Source: Candidatus Moraniibacteriota bacterium
GTDB taxonomy: Bacteria; Patescibacteriota; Minisyncoccia; Moranbacterales; UBA9337
DNA: 31,988 nt
Assembly: GCA_003507475.1 (NCBI GenBank)
Contig: DNVQ01000016.1
Span: 5,333 to 37,320 of the forward strand
Direction: 5' to 3'
The position numbers and the translations under genes were made by a program. Under the pieces are notes generated by a model, which saw only the letters and a program-made list of their open reading frames with translations, was not told the DNA's origin and searched no databases. Below, in pieces: positions 1-7,728 of the stretch; the stretch's first letter is position 1, and every line of letters begins with the position of its first letter.

Positions 1-1314
1 GTTAATAGAACCGTTGTTTATATTTTTTAATATTTCTTCGCGAGTTAATTTTATCGTATTATTTGGTGAATTTTCAATTTTCAATTTACAATTTTCATTC
101 AATTTTTCAATTTTTGAATTCTTTTTATCGATGACTGGTGACTGATGACCGATGACATTTTTATTTTTACCGTGAACCGCCAACTGCGAACCATGAACTA
201 CATCCGATGACTGATGACTGATGACATTTTTGTTTTTGCCGTGAACCATTTCTGTGGACAGCGAACTATTGACCAACTTATACGAATTAGTAATTAATCC
301 GATCGAAATATTATAATCAGCCAGCATTTTGCTGAACCCATTAAAATGCTGAAAAGCCAAAACTTCAGTAGGGGCCATAATAGCTACTTGAAAATCATTT
401 TCAGCCGTTTGAAGAGCCGCTAGCATGGCTACCATTGTTTTTCCCGAGCCCACATCTCCGTTTAAAAGTCGATTCATGGGATGAGATTTGGTCAAATCCT
501 TTTTGATTTCTTCAAATGCCTTTTTTTGATCTTTGGTAAGCTCAAAGGGAAGTGAGGTGAGAAATTCTTTAATTTTTTTCTCTGGATATTTTAATTTTTG
601 AGCGCTTTCTTTTTTGAGTTGTTTTTTGATTTGGAAAGCTCTCAATTGAATCAAAAACATATCAAAGAAAGCAAATCTTTTTTGGGCAACTAAATAAGAA
701 TCTTCTGACTTGGGAAAATGAATATCACAAAGAGCTTTTTTGAGAGCGGGGAGGTGGTATTTTTTTAGTATTTCAGTCGGAAGCGGATCTTCTACTTCAA
801 AATCGTTTTTAAAAATACTTTCAATTTGCCAGCGCAACCATTTGGAAGTAATGCCCTTGGTTTCGGGATAAATGGGCACGATTCTTCCGGTATGATTGGG
901 ACTTTTGTCTGCAATTTCCCAAATTGGATTGGAAAAGTAAAAACCATTCTTATCCAACTTAGCTTTGCCGCTTAGGCGAATAAATTTATTTTTGGCAAAG
1001 ATATCGATTAAATATTTTTGATTAAACCATGTAGCGCGAACGATTCCTGTTTCATCTTGAAGTTGAATTTCGATAATGCTAATTTTTTTGTGCCAGCTTC
1101 TTTTGAGAGCGAATTTAATGATTTCTCCGCTTACTGTCGCGCTTTGCTCTGGAACAATTTCAACTATATTTACCAGTTTGGATAAATCATCATAACGGGC
1201 AGGAAAATGAAATAAAAAATCACCCACCGTGGTGATGCCTAGCTTCTTTAGCTTTTCCGCCTGCGCTGGCTTAATATGAGAAGTTTTATCAATAGAGGTA
1301 TTTAAATTTAACAT
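1..1314 (-). CDS. recG: ATP-dependent DNA helicase RecG (partial, C-terminus beyond window)
   Basis: This is the N-terminal 438 codons of RecG, the superfamily 2 helicase that remodels stalled forks and Holliday junctions. It was read on the minus strand from ATG at 1314; the frame is open to base 1. Seen in the translation: a wedge-type segment with FPARYDD near residue 45, an OB-fold region, and helicase motif I GDVGSGKT at residues 286-293 (Walker lysine K292). MAPTEVLAFQHF (motif Ia region) follows at about 315. After residue 348 the chain enters about 68 residues of low-complexity repeat-derived sequence (VHGKNKNVI twice), then resumes a RecG-like stretch (LTREEILKNINNGSIN) that normally precedes the next helicase motif. 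The gene is divergent from wzm. The identity is secure; only the function of the insertion is open. Confidence 0.93.
   Translation of the reverse strand, partial: MLNLNTSIDKTSHIKPAQAEKLKKLGITTVGDFLFHFPARYDDLSKLVNIVEIVPEQSATVSGEIIKFALKRSWHKKISIIEIQLQDETGIVRATWFNQKYLIDIFAKNKFIRLSGKAKLDKNGFYFSNPIWEIADKSPNHTGRIVPIYPETKGITSKWLRWQIESIFKNDFEVEDPLPTEILKKYHLPALKKALCDIHFPKSEDSYLVAQKRFAFFDMFLIQLRAFQIKKQLKKESAQKLKYPEKKIKEFLTSLPFELTKDQKKAFEEIKKDLTKSHPMNRLLNGDVGSGKTMVAMLAALQTAENDFQVAIMAPTEVLAFQHFNGFSKMLADYNISIGLITNSYKLVNSSLSTEMVHGKNKNVISHQSSDVVHGSQLAVHGKNKNVIGHQSPVIDKKNSKIEKLNENCKLKIENSPNNTIKLTREEILKNINNGSIN
67..270. repeat. Repeat-derived in-frame insertion within recG
   Basis: Two copies of a 28-bp segment (151-178 and 220-247, two mismatches) lie exactly 69 bp apart, a multiple of three. 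They are embedded in runs of a GATGACTGATGAC-type repeat, followed by ATTTTCAATTTTCAA-type repeats at 69-116. The block has no counterpart in RecG proteins as I know them, yet it keeps the recG frame open. The boundaries are approximate because they rest on recall of the RecG family, not on an alignment. Confidence 0.75.
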
Positions 1315-1331
1315 TTTGTTTGAATTGGTTA

Positions 1332-1464
1332 TTAACGCATTAACGCATTAACGAGTTAATTTTTTTAAGTATTCTTGCTACTCATTGTAAATTGAAAATC
1401 AAAAAATGTAAATTTAATATTTAGTGTTAGCTATTTAATTCGTTAACTCGTTAATCCGTTAACT
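1332..1464. repeat. Inverted TTAACG-type repeats in the recG-wzm intergenic region
   Basis: Tandem TTAACGCAT-type units at 1332-1359 end in TTAACGAGTTAA (1348-1359). The exact reverse complement TTAACTCGTTAA lies at 1443-1454, within another run of the same units (1435-1464). The arms are separated by about 83 bp of AT-rich DNA. A third array of the same family is at 29931-29957, so this is a dispersed repeat family. Confidence 0.8.
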
Positions 1465-1496
1465 CAATAATAAATAATTTGTTCCTCTGTCTATTC

Positions 1497-1525
1497 TTGT
1501 TTCTCTGTTTAGAGTATGGCATAAT
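1497..1525 (+). promoter_or_regulatory. Predicted sigma-70-type promoter of wzm
   Basis: The -35 candidate is TTGTTT (1497-1502) and the -10 is CATAAT (1520-1525), with a 17-bp spacer. A TGn extended -10 stands at 1517-1519. A start near 1532 would leave a leader of about 30 nt before wzm. This is sequence prediction only. Confidence 0.5.
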
Positions 1526-1557
1526 CTAGTTATGTGAATAAATAAATTATTTTAATC

Positions 1558-2340
1558 TTGAGTATGAAACAACACGAAAATTATCGAGAACTTATCTGGA
1601 TGCTAGCTAAAACTGACTTTAAATTGCGTTATCATGGCAGTGTGCTGGGATATTTATGGGCTCTGCTTAAACCACTTTTGACTTTTGCGGTTTTGAATTT
1701 TGTTTTTTCTTCGATGTTTAATCCTAGAGGAGACGGACTCAGTACTTATTCATTGCAATTATTGGTTGCTCTTATGATGTTTTATTTTTTTTCTGAAGGA
1801 ACAAGTGCGGGGATGGCTTCTTTGCTTTCCAAGGCTCAATTAGTTACCAAAATTTACGTTCCGCGTTGGACAATCATATTGGCCTCAACTATTAATGCTA
1901 CTTTAATATTTCTGATGAATCTTTTAGTGATTGCTCTCTTTTTTGCTATTAAAGGATTTATGCCAAGCTTGGCGGCTATCGGAATGTTTTTGTTGTTTTC
2001 TGTTTTTATTTATATTATTGTTTTATCTTTTGCTCTTTTGACCGCTCCTTTGTATGTTAAATTTAGGGATTTATCGATGATTTGGGAAGTTTTATTGATG
2101 ATAATTTTGTATGCTTCGCCGATAATTTATCCGCTGACGACATTGCCAGCCGAGTATCATAAATTTATCCTTTTAAATCCAATCGCTTTTATTATACATT
2201 TTACCAAGGAATCTATGCTCAATAATCACTTTGCCGATTGGCATCAATATGGAATTTTTATTTCCATCGTTTTTGGTTTCTTTGCTTTTAGTATTTGGGC
2301 TTATCGAAAATTAATCGTAAAAGTGGCGGAGGAAGTATAG
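1558..2340 (+). CDS. wzm: Polysaccharide ABC exporter permease (Wzm-like, ABC-2 family)
   Basis: This 260-residue inner-membrane protein has the usual length and layout of Wzm/TagG-type permeases. It has a short cytoplasmic N-terminus, the hallmark LRYHGSVLGYLWALLKPL segment before the first membrane helix, and about six hydrophobic segments. ILYASPIIYP near residue 180 is typical of the family. It would form the membrane channel that moves lipid-linked polysaccharide across the inner membrane, powered by a Wzt ATPase. The frame can begin at TTG 1558 or at ATG 1564; the ATG is at least as likely, and neither has a clear Shine-Dalgarno sequence. Oddly, no ATPase gene follows directly. The matching wzt genes lie 5.4 kb (broken copy) and 8.7 kb (intact copy) downstream. 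Confidence 0.9.
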   Translation: MSMKQHENYRELIWMLAKTDFKLRYHGSVLGYLWALLKPLLTFAVLNFVFSSMFNPRGDGLSTYSLQLLVALMMFYFFSEGTSAGMASLLSKAQLVTKIYVPRWTIILASTINATLIFLMNLLVIALFFAIKGFMPSLAAIGMFLLFSVFIYIIVLSFALLTAPLYVKFRDLSMIWEVLLMIILYASPIIYPLTTLPAEYHKFILLNPIAFIIHFTKESMLNNHFADWHQYGIFISIVFGFFAFSIWAYRKLIVKVAEEV

Positions 2341-2425
2341 CAAAAATTTCAAAATCCCAATTTCAAATTTCAAATAGATTTTTTATTATTTTGTTGCGAG
2401 CATGCCAAATCTGTCGGTTTTTGTC

Positions 2426-2446
2426 ATCCTGAACTTGATTCAGGAT
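2426..2446. repeat. REP-like palindrome
   Basis: The arms ATCCTGAA (2426-2433) and TTCAGGAT (2439-2446) are perfect inverted repeats around a 5-nt loop, followed by CTCTAGC. Palindromes of this CATCCTGAA...TTCAGGATCTC kind recur as dispersed intergenic repeats in many bacterial genomes (established knowledge). It could also act as a weak terminator for wzm, but no T-tract follows. Confidence 0.65.
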
Positions 2447-2708
2447 CTCTAGCGGGGCGATAAGATTTTTTCCCTGATAGGGACTTATCTTTCGATAAGC
2501 AAGAATATTGTTATGCTTCGTGCTAGCGGGGGTTTGATGACATATGTCATTTGCCAACTCACAATTTGTCATTCTCGAAAATAAAATTTCTTAATGAAGC
2601 AATGAGTGTTAGAAATTTATTTATCGGGGATCTCACACCCAACCATTTCCAAGTTCTTTTCTTTAATTCAAAAAAGGTATATACTTTATTTAATTTAAAC
2701 TTCCATAC

Positions 2709-2736
2709 TTGATCAATGATGCCGACTAGATATATT
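2709..2736 (+). promoter_or_regulatory. Predicted promoter of the secreted hydrolase gene
   Basis: TTGATC (2709-2714) and TATATT (2731-2736) are separated by 16 bp, about 60 bp before ATG 2796. The surrounding DNA is very AT-rich, so chance matches are easy and confidence is low. Confidence 0.3.
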
Positions 2737-2795
2737 TAAAAAATATTGATTTTAAACAAACTTTAAAATTAGCTAATTTAAATTAAATAAAAACT

Positions 2796-5700
2796 ATGTC
2801 AAAAAATATTTTGCAATATGCGATGGGTCTTTTGATAATCGCTTTTTTGTGGTGTGTGCAAGATGCAAGTGCTTTGGTAACGGAAATAGATTCAGATATA
2901 AAAACTGAAACAACCTGGATTAAGGAGGATAGTCCGTATGTAATTAAAAGAGATGTATATGTAGATGCTCCTTTGACAATAGATCCTGGAGTTATTGTTA
3001 AATTTGATTATAACGTTGGGGCTGATTTAATAGTGAGAAGTGAGCTAAATGTAATTGGGGATAAAAATGATCATATAATTTTTACCTCAATTAGAGATGA
3101 TTCGTTTGGCGGAGATACGAATAATGATGGTAATCTTACTGTGCCAAAACCGGGGGATTGGTCTGAGATAAGATTTCAAGTTGGTTCCATCGGGACAATG
3201 GAATATGTGTCAGTACTGTACGCCGTTGGGCTAAATTCAGTTAGAGGGGCAATTACAATAATAGGCACAAATGATGTTGCAATTAGGAATACAGAAATTA
3301 GATATAGTGGTTATGCTGGCATTCTTCTGTCTGATTCTTCGCCGATAATTGAGAAAAATATTATTTCCAATAATGGTGTTGGAGTTATGTTGTTTGGCGG
3401 GAAGAAGGCGGTTATGACATATAATATTATTGCTGATAATAGAGGAGGAGCTTCAGTGATGGGAACTCCCACATCTTTTGATCAGCTCGACGCGAGAAAT
3501 AATTGGTGGGGAGATATTTCGGGTCCTTACTATGAAAGAGGATTTTACGGGGGTGTGGAGCAAGAGAATCTTGATGGAAAGGGCAATCGTGTTAATTATG
3601 GGGTTCGATTTGATCCTTGGTTAGACAAAGAACCAACCGACGAAGATATGGGTTGCCAGGAAAATTGTTATTCAAGTGTTTTATTTTTGCCAGGACTTAA
3701 AGCCAGTAGGCTGTATGATAAATCAGAATCAACTTGTCCTTATGATGCAGATAATAAGGAATTAGTTTGGGAGCCAAATTGTAACGAGGATGTACGTGGG
3801 TTGTATTTGGATTCTGACGGGAAAAGTATAAGTTCGGATATATACGTTAAGGAAGGTGATGTTATTGATGAGACGCCAATTGGTTCAAATATATACAAAT
3901 CATTTATTGAAAAAATGGATTCAATGAAAAATGCGGAAGGATTAATTAATGATTGGAAAGCTGCTTCGTATGATTGGAGATTATCGTTGGATGATATTTT
4001 GGCGGATGACTCTATTGAAGGTAAGCTTAGAGATTTGGCGGCAAACTCGAAAAGTGGAAAGGTGACAATTGTAGCTCATTCCAATGGTGGCTTATTAACA
4101 AAAGCTTTGATGATAAAGCTTGGCGATGAGGAAGTTAAAAAGTTGGTTGACAAAATTATTTTTGTGGCCGTCCCTCAAGTTGGCACACCAGCTGCAATGG
4201 CGGGCTTACTTCATGCAGAAGACCAAGGTCTCTTTCCTGTATTAAGTATGAAAAATGCCAGAGCATTTGGTGAAAATATGGCAGGCGCATATAATCTTTT
4301 ACCATCTGAAAAATATTTTTCTTCCGTTCAAACACCGGTGGCATCTTTTGATATTGATTCGGATTCGGATTTTAAAGATAGATACTCGAATAATATTGAT
4401 TTGTACAATGAATTTTATAATTTTCTCATCGATGATTTTCATAGAGTTTCGGCTACTTGTTCCGAGATGGATATCCCTATTGGATTGAATTGGAAATTAT
4501 TGGAAAAATCAAAAAGCGTACATGAGGATTTGGATAATTGGACAGCTCCCGAAGGTATTAATGTAATTCAAATTGCTGGCTGGGGTGTGTTGGGGACATT
4601 GAGCAAAGCGGAATACACAAATAAGAAAGAAGATTATTGCGATGAGGGGATATGCGTAAGTGGAATGGACACTTTGGATCCAGATTTTAAGTTCACAATT
4701 GATGGTGATGGGACTGTGGTTACACCAAGCGCGCTATGGATGAGTGAAGAGAGATATTGGGTTGATATAGCTAAATATAATAGTCCATTAAATAGAATTG
4801 GCACCTTGCGATTATTTGGTACTGATCATGCGGATATATTAGAAATCCCAGAACTTAATTCATTTGTTGCAGATAATATTGCAAATAATTTAAAACCAAT
4901 CGAAGAGTATAAATATGTAACTACCGAAGTTCCGCCATCATCTGATGAAAAACGTTTAGAGTATTCATTGCATTCGCCTCTGACACTGGAATTGTATGAT
5001 GATCAAGGTCGTCATACTGGCATAAATTCCAGCGGTCAAATTGAAGAACAAATTCCAGGGACATATTATAAACAGTTTGGTGATGTTAAATATATTTTTG
5101 CCAACGAGGATATTTCTAGTCATATTAAAATGAATGGCTATGACGAAGGAGTCTTTACTTTTGAGGTAAAAGAATTCATAGGTGATGAAGAAATAAATAA
5201 GGTTACTTTTAAAGATATGCCGACAACTCCTGAGACAAGAGTAGCATTTGCAGTTCCCAGTGATCTTGAAAATGCCTCAAGCTTAGAAATTGATAAAAAT
5301 GGAGATGGCACAATTGATTTTTCTCTGGAGCCAAAGATTGGAGAAATAGTAATCTTGGATACAACGGCTCCCGTGACAAATAATTCATTGGAGGGCAAGT
5401 TGGGAGATAATAGTTGGCACACCACTGATGTTAAATTTTCTTTATCTGCCACTGATGAGGCTGGAGGAAGCGGAGTTGCCAAAACATATTATTCTTTAGA
5501 TGGAGGCGAAACGCTGATTGAGTATTTAAATCAAATAATATTCGATCAAGAAGGAGTTTTTGAAGTAGAATATTATTCTATTGATAAGCAGGGTAATGTT
5601 GAAGAAAAGAGAAAAACAACAATTAAAATTGATAAAGCTGCGCCAGAAGTAAAATTAACTTTTGATGTTACGGCTAAAAAATTGGATATATTAGGAATGG

Positions 5701-6230
5701 ATAATTTATCAAGCGCTGTTTCTGTTACGACCACGGAAGAAGAAATTACGGATTCAAAATCATTAAATAATAAAAAGAATAAATTATTTTGGTTTTTAGA
5801 TAAATTTAAAAATCAAAGTAAAAACAAGATAACTGTAACTGCGACGCTAATTGATGAAGCGGGGCATAAGACTGAAATTATTTGGGAAAAGAAAAAAGAT
5901 AAAAATAATCGTGTTGACATTAGCATAGCCTCTATTTCTTACAATGGAAATATTTTACCTATTAATACTGGCATATTGCAATATAAATGGGCGCAGAATT
6001 GGAAGAAAAAGTATTTGTTTTTTGCATCACATATTAACACTGATTCAATGAGATTGGAATCGCATTATTTTGCCAAAAAGAATGAAACTTGGCTAATGGA
6101 AAAACCGATGGAGATTGTTGATGATGAGAGTGATGATGAGTTTACTAGGCGTCCTGCTTGGAAAAAGATGCAAGGAATGATTATTCCTAGTATAATGACG
6201 GATGCGGGGAAGTTAAAAATAAATTATTAA
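2796..6230 (+). CDS. Secreted multidomain protein: beta-helix, LCAT/PGAP1-like hydrolase, Ig-like domain
   Basis: This 1144-residue protein begins with a signal peptide (hydrophobic residues 8-26, likely cleavage after ASA). Residues about 60-260 look like a right-handed parallel beta-helix, with IIEKNIISNNGVGVMLFGG-type rungs and the NNWWGD.SGPY signature that often closes such helices. From about 290 (SVLFLPGLKASRLY) it is an alpha/beta hydrolase of the LCAT/PGAP1 type. The likely triad is Ser429 in AHSNGG, Asp638 in DGDGTV and His678 in GTDHADIL, in family order and spacing. Residues about 855-955 (DTTAPVT...YYSIDKQGNVE) resemble the bacterial Ig-like/OmpL47-type repeat. The C-terminal 190 residues are unrecognised. 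The expected chemistry is ester or acyl hydrolysis/transfer on an external lipid or glycan; the substrate is unknown. Confidence 0.8.
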   Translation: MSKNILQYAMGLLIIAFLWCVQDASALVTEIDSDIKTETTWIKEDSPYVIKRDVYVDAPLTIDPGVIVKFDYNVGADLIVRSELNVIGDKNDHIIFTSIRDDSFGGDTNNDGNLTVPKPGDWSEIRFQVGSIGTMEYVSVLYAVGLNSVRGAITIIGTNDVAIRNTEIRYSGYAGILLSDSSPIIEKNIISNNGVGVMLFGGKKAVMTYNIIADNRGGASVMGTPTSFDQLDARNNWWGDISGPYYERGFYGGVEQENLDGKGNRVNYGVRFDPWLDKEPTDEDMGCQENCYSSVLFLPGLKASRLYDKSESTCPYDADNKELVWEPNCNEDVRGLYLDSDGKSISSDIYVKEGDVIDETPIGSNIYKSFIEKMDSMKNAEGLINDWKAASYDWRLSLDDILADDSIEGKLRDLAANSKSGKVTIVAHSNGGLLTKALMIKLGDEEVKKLVDKIIFVAVPQVGTPAAMAGLLHAEDQGLFPVLSMKNARAFGENMAGAYNLLPSEKYFSSVQTPVASFDIDSDSDFKDRYSNNIDLYNEFYNFLIDDFHRVSATCSEMDIPIGLNWKLLEKSKSVHEDLDNWTAPEGINVIQIAGWGVLGTLSKAEYTNKKEDYCDEGICVSGMDTLDPDFKFTIDGDGTVVTPSALWMSEERYWVDIAKYNSPLNRIGTLRLFGTDHADILEIPELNSFVADNIANNLKPIEEYKYVTTEVPPSSDEKRLEYSLHSPLTLELYDDQGRHTGINSSGQIEEQIPGTYYKQFGDVKYIFANEDISSHIKMNGYDEGVFTFEVKEFIGDEEINKVTFKDMPTTPETRVAFAVPSDLENASSLEIDKNGDGTIDFSLEPKIGEIVILDTTAPVTNNSLEGKLGDNSWHTTDVKFSLSATDEAGGSGVAKTYYSLDGGETLIEYLNQIIFDQEGVFEVEYYSIDKQGNVEEKRKTTIKIDKAAPEVKLTFDVTAKKLDILGMDNLSSAVSVTTTEEEITDSKSLNNKKNKLFWFLDKFKNQSKNKITVTATLIDEAGHKTEIIWEKKKDKNNRVDISIASISYNGNILPINTGILQYKWAQNWKKKYLFFASHINTDSMRLESHYFAKKNETWLMEKPMEIVDDESDDEFTRRPAWKKMQGMIIPSIMTDAGKLKINY

Positions 6231-6261
6231 TTATATAAGATATAAACATTAATATAAAATT

Positions 6262-6669
6262 ATGACAAAAAAAATGGTAATATTTTTAGCGAGCATATTA
6301 TTAATTTTGGGATTAGTGACAATTTTTTCCAGACAGATAGGACTATGTCCTTCTTATAGTTATAGTGTCTGTGCGTATTTTTTTGATTCATTTTTCATGG
6401 TCCTTTTGCCCACAATCCCTCTTTTTATCTTCTCTCTTGTGACTTATTTAATGAAAGAAAGTGTTTTTCAGGCATGGTGGCGATTTGCTCGCGTCTGGAT
6501 ACCAGCTTCAATGTTAGCGATTTTAGTTTCTCCATCAAATTCTCATAACTGGATGTTTCCAATTGAAAAGGGAACAGTTGCTTTTTTCTCATCTATATTT
6601 TTTGTAATTATCAGTATTATCTTGATAACGATCTGGTCACTTAAAGAAAGAAAAATTAAAAATAGGTAA
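6262..6669 (+). CDS. Small membrane protein of unknown function
   Basis: This 135-residue protein is unrecognised. It shows four hydrophobic segments (about residues 5-24, 40-65, 78-92 and 106-128) and a basic C-terminus (KERKIKNR), fitting a polytopic inner-membrane protein with a cytoplasmic tail. Cys29 and Cys37 flank the loop after the first helix and could form an extracytoplasmic disulfide. It starts 31 bp after the secreted hydrolase gene on the same strand, so co-transcription is plausible. No functional motif is visible, and I assign no role. Confidence 0.65.
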   Translation: MTKKMVIFLASILLILGLVTIFSRQIGLCPSYSYSVCAYFFDSFFMVLLPTIPLFIFSLVTYLMKESVFQAWWRFARVWIPASMLAILVSPSNSHNWMFPIEKGTVAFFSSIFFVIISIILITIWSLKERKIKNR

Positions 6670-6695
6670 TAAAGCTTACAAAATTTACTAAAAAT

Positions 6696-6727
6696 AAAAG
6701 TAACGTTTATTTACGGCCGTAAATAAA
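6696..6727. promoter_or_regulatory. Palindromic operator candidate upstream of the PaaX/Cas2-like gene
   Basis: The 22 bp at 6706-6727 are a perfect palindrome (TTTATTTACGG and its reverse complement). The 20 bp at 6696-6715, AAAAGTAACGTTTATTTACG, are identical to the left arm of the palindrome beyond the gene's stop codon. It ends 18 bp before ATG 6746, where an autoregulatory operator of a DNA-binding protein would be expected. Binding is an inference. Confidence 0.6.
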
Positions 6728-6745
6728 GTTGTCTTCAATTAATTT

Positions 6746-7309
6746 ATGTATAGAATTGGAAAAAACCAACAGAAAATTATGTTAATTTTATTAGGCGGTG
6801 TAGCCTTGGGTTTCTCCAATTCACCTAGAAAATATTTTGATACTTTTAATAAAATAAAAAAGGACTGGAAGGATATTGATAGGCGAACATTCAACAATTC
6901 ACTAAAAAGACTTTCTCGAAATAAATTAATTGAGGAAAAAAGATTGCCAAATGGATCTTTTAAACTAGTTCTCACTAAGAATGGCAAGAAAGAAGCTATA
7001 AAAAGGAGTATTATTGGAAGTGCGATAAATTTTAAAAAGCCCAAGAAGTGGGATAAGAAATGGAGGATTGTAATATTTGATATTCCTGAAAAAGATAGAA
7101 TATTTCGAGATATTTTGCGACAGCATTTATATGCGCTAGATTTTTATAAGATACAGCAGAGTGTTTTCGTTTCTCCTTATCCATTCGAGAGGCCTATTTT
7201 AGAATTAGTAGAATTGTATTCGGCTGAGCGATATGTCCAAGTGATTACAGCCGTAGCAATTAATAAAGAAGAAAAGCTTAGAGCTCACTTTTTTGAAAAA
7301 ATATCATAA
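6746..7309 (+). CDS. PaaX-like transcriptional regulator with Cas2-like C-terminal domain
   Basis: The 187-residue product has an N-terminal winged-helix region (about 1-85; KKDWKDIDRRTFNNSLKRLSRNKLI reads as a recognition helix plus wing). A ferredoxin-like domain follows from about 100: KWRIVIFDIPE, R..LR..LYALDF, QQSVFVSPYP, the pattern of the PaaX C-terminal/Cas2-like family (COG3327 type). Asp112 occupies the position of the Cas2 first-strand aspartate. There is no CRISPR array and no cas1, so this is a stand-alone regulator-type protein, not an adaptation nuclease. It sits alone between two copies of one palindrome (6696-6727 and 7344-7385), suggesting autoregulation. Target genes are unknown. 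The family call is firm; the cellular role is not. Confidence 0.82.
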   Translation: MYRIGKNQQKIMLILLGGVALGFSNSPRKYFDTFNKIKKDWKDIDRRTFNNSLKRLSRNKLIEEKRLPNGSFKLVLTKNGKKEAIKRSIIGSAINFKKPKKWDKKWRIVIFDIPEKDRIFRDILRQHLYALDFYKIQQSVFVSPYPFERPILELVELYSAERYVQVITAVAINKEEKLRAHFFEKIS

Positions 7310-7343
7310 ACTTTAAAATATAATCTTTGAAATGCAAATTTTC

Positions 7344-7385
7344 AAAAGTAACGTTTATTTACGGTCGTAAATAAACGTTACTTTT
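7344..7385 (+). terminator. Perfect 20-bp stem hairpin with T-tract, sharing the operator sequence
   Basis: AAAAGTAACGTTTATTTACG (7344-7363) is mirrored exactly by 7366-7385 around a 2-nt centre, and the T-run continues to 7387. This fits a Rho-independent terminator for the PaaX-like gene, though the tiny loop would favour a cruciform or protein-bound palindrome. Its left 32 bp match the upstream palindrome with one mismatch, so it may be a second binding site. Confidence 0.65.
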
Positions 7386-7411
7386 TTGTTTTGGGATGAA
7401 TGAATTGGGGT

Positions 7412-7509
7412 GAAAGAGGAAGAGAAAAAGAGGGAGAAAAAAAAGGATTTGAGAGAGAAAGAAAAAAATGTGGGAAAGAAAGAAAAAAAGAGGGGTGGGG
7501 AAAAGAGGA
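7412..7509 (+). other. Polypurine tract
   Basis: Of 98 bases, 92 are A or G on the plus strand. The only pyrimidines are at 7448-7450, 7469, 7471 and 7496. The run at 7412-7447 is 36 purines without interruption. Such tracts can form triplex or slipped structures, and nothing in the frames here suggests coding. Confidence 0.85.
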
Positions 7510-7543
7510 TTCATAGAAAATGGTAAAGTTGCACTTTGGTCTG

Positions 7544-7720
7544 TATGGTGATAAAATTAATTAGTAAAAAATAAGCCTCATTAAGGGCTGTTTATTTTCG
7601 TTGTAATTCAGAAAACTTAAAATGATACCTTATCAGGCAAAAACAAAAAATCTCCGCCTAACAATGTGAAGTGTATAAACTTCTGGCCGAGATTTATTCT
7701 GCTTCTATTATATCACCATA
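7544..7720. ncRNA. Candidate structured RNA or mobile repeat bounded by a 10-bp inverted repeat
   Basis: TATGGTGATA (7544-7553) pairs exactly with TATCACCATA (7711-7720). Enclosed are three further hairpins: AATA.AGCC with GGCT.TTATT around 7570-7593; TGATA/TATCA at 7623-7635; and a long arm AAATCTC (7648-7654) with GAGATTT (7689-7695) that itself encloses GAAGT/ACTTC (7668-7683). The whole folds as a closed multi-branch junction. The strand cannot be decided. It could be a structured RNA or a MITE-like repeat. It matches no Rfam family that I recognise. Confidence 0.4.
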
Positions 7721-7728
7721 GTGCTTAA

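Larger units (their letters stand above)
2341..2795. other. Intergenic region with AT-rich and REP-like repeats, no gene
   Basis: This 455-bp gap starts with a CAATTTCAAATTTCAAAT-type repeat (2345-2375) and then holds a REP-like palindrome (2426-2446). A second hairpin cluster follows at 2459-2500: GATAAG and CTTATC enclose CCCTgatAGGG, with a further GATAAG after it. The last 100 bp are AT-rich and contain the predicted promoter for the next gene. I see no convincing coding sequence; a 69-codon minus-strand frame here simply reads through the repeats. Confidence 0.6.

Noticed and set aside
69..247. CRISPR-like or tandem satellite array in recG
   Set aside because: There are only two near-copies, without spacers of uniform length, and the units match degenerate intergenic repeat types.
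2363..2572. Minus-strand 69-codon frame between wzm and the secreted hydrolase gene
   Set aside because: It reads through the REP-like palindrome and other hairpins (ILNQVQDDK is the usual translation of this repeat) and has no gene features.
6746..7309. CRISPR-Cas locus suggested by the Cas2-like domain
   Set aside because: There is no repeat-spacer array, no cas1 and no effector gene. The winged-helix N-terminus fits the PaaX-like regulator family instead.
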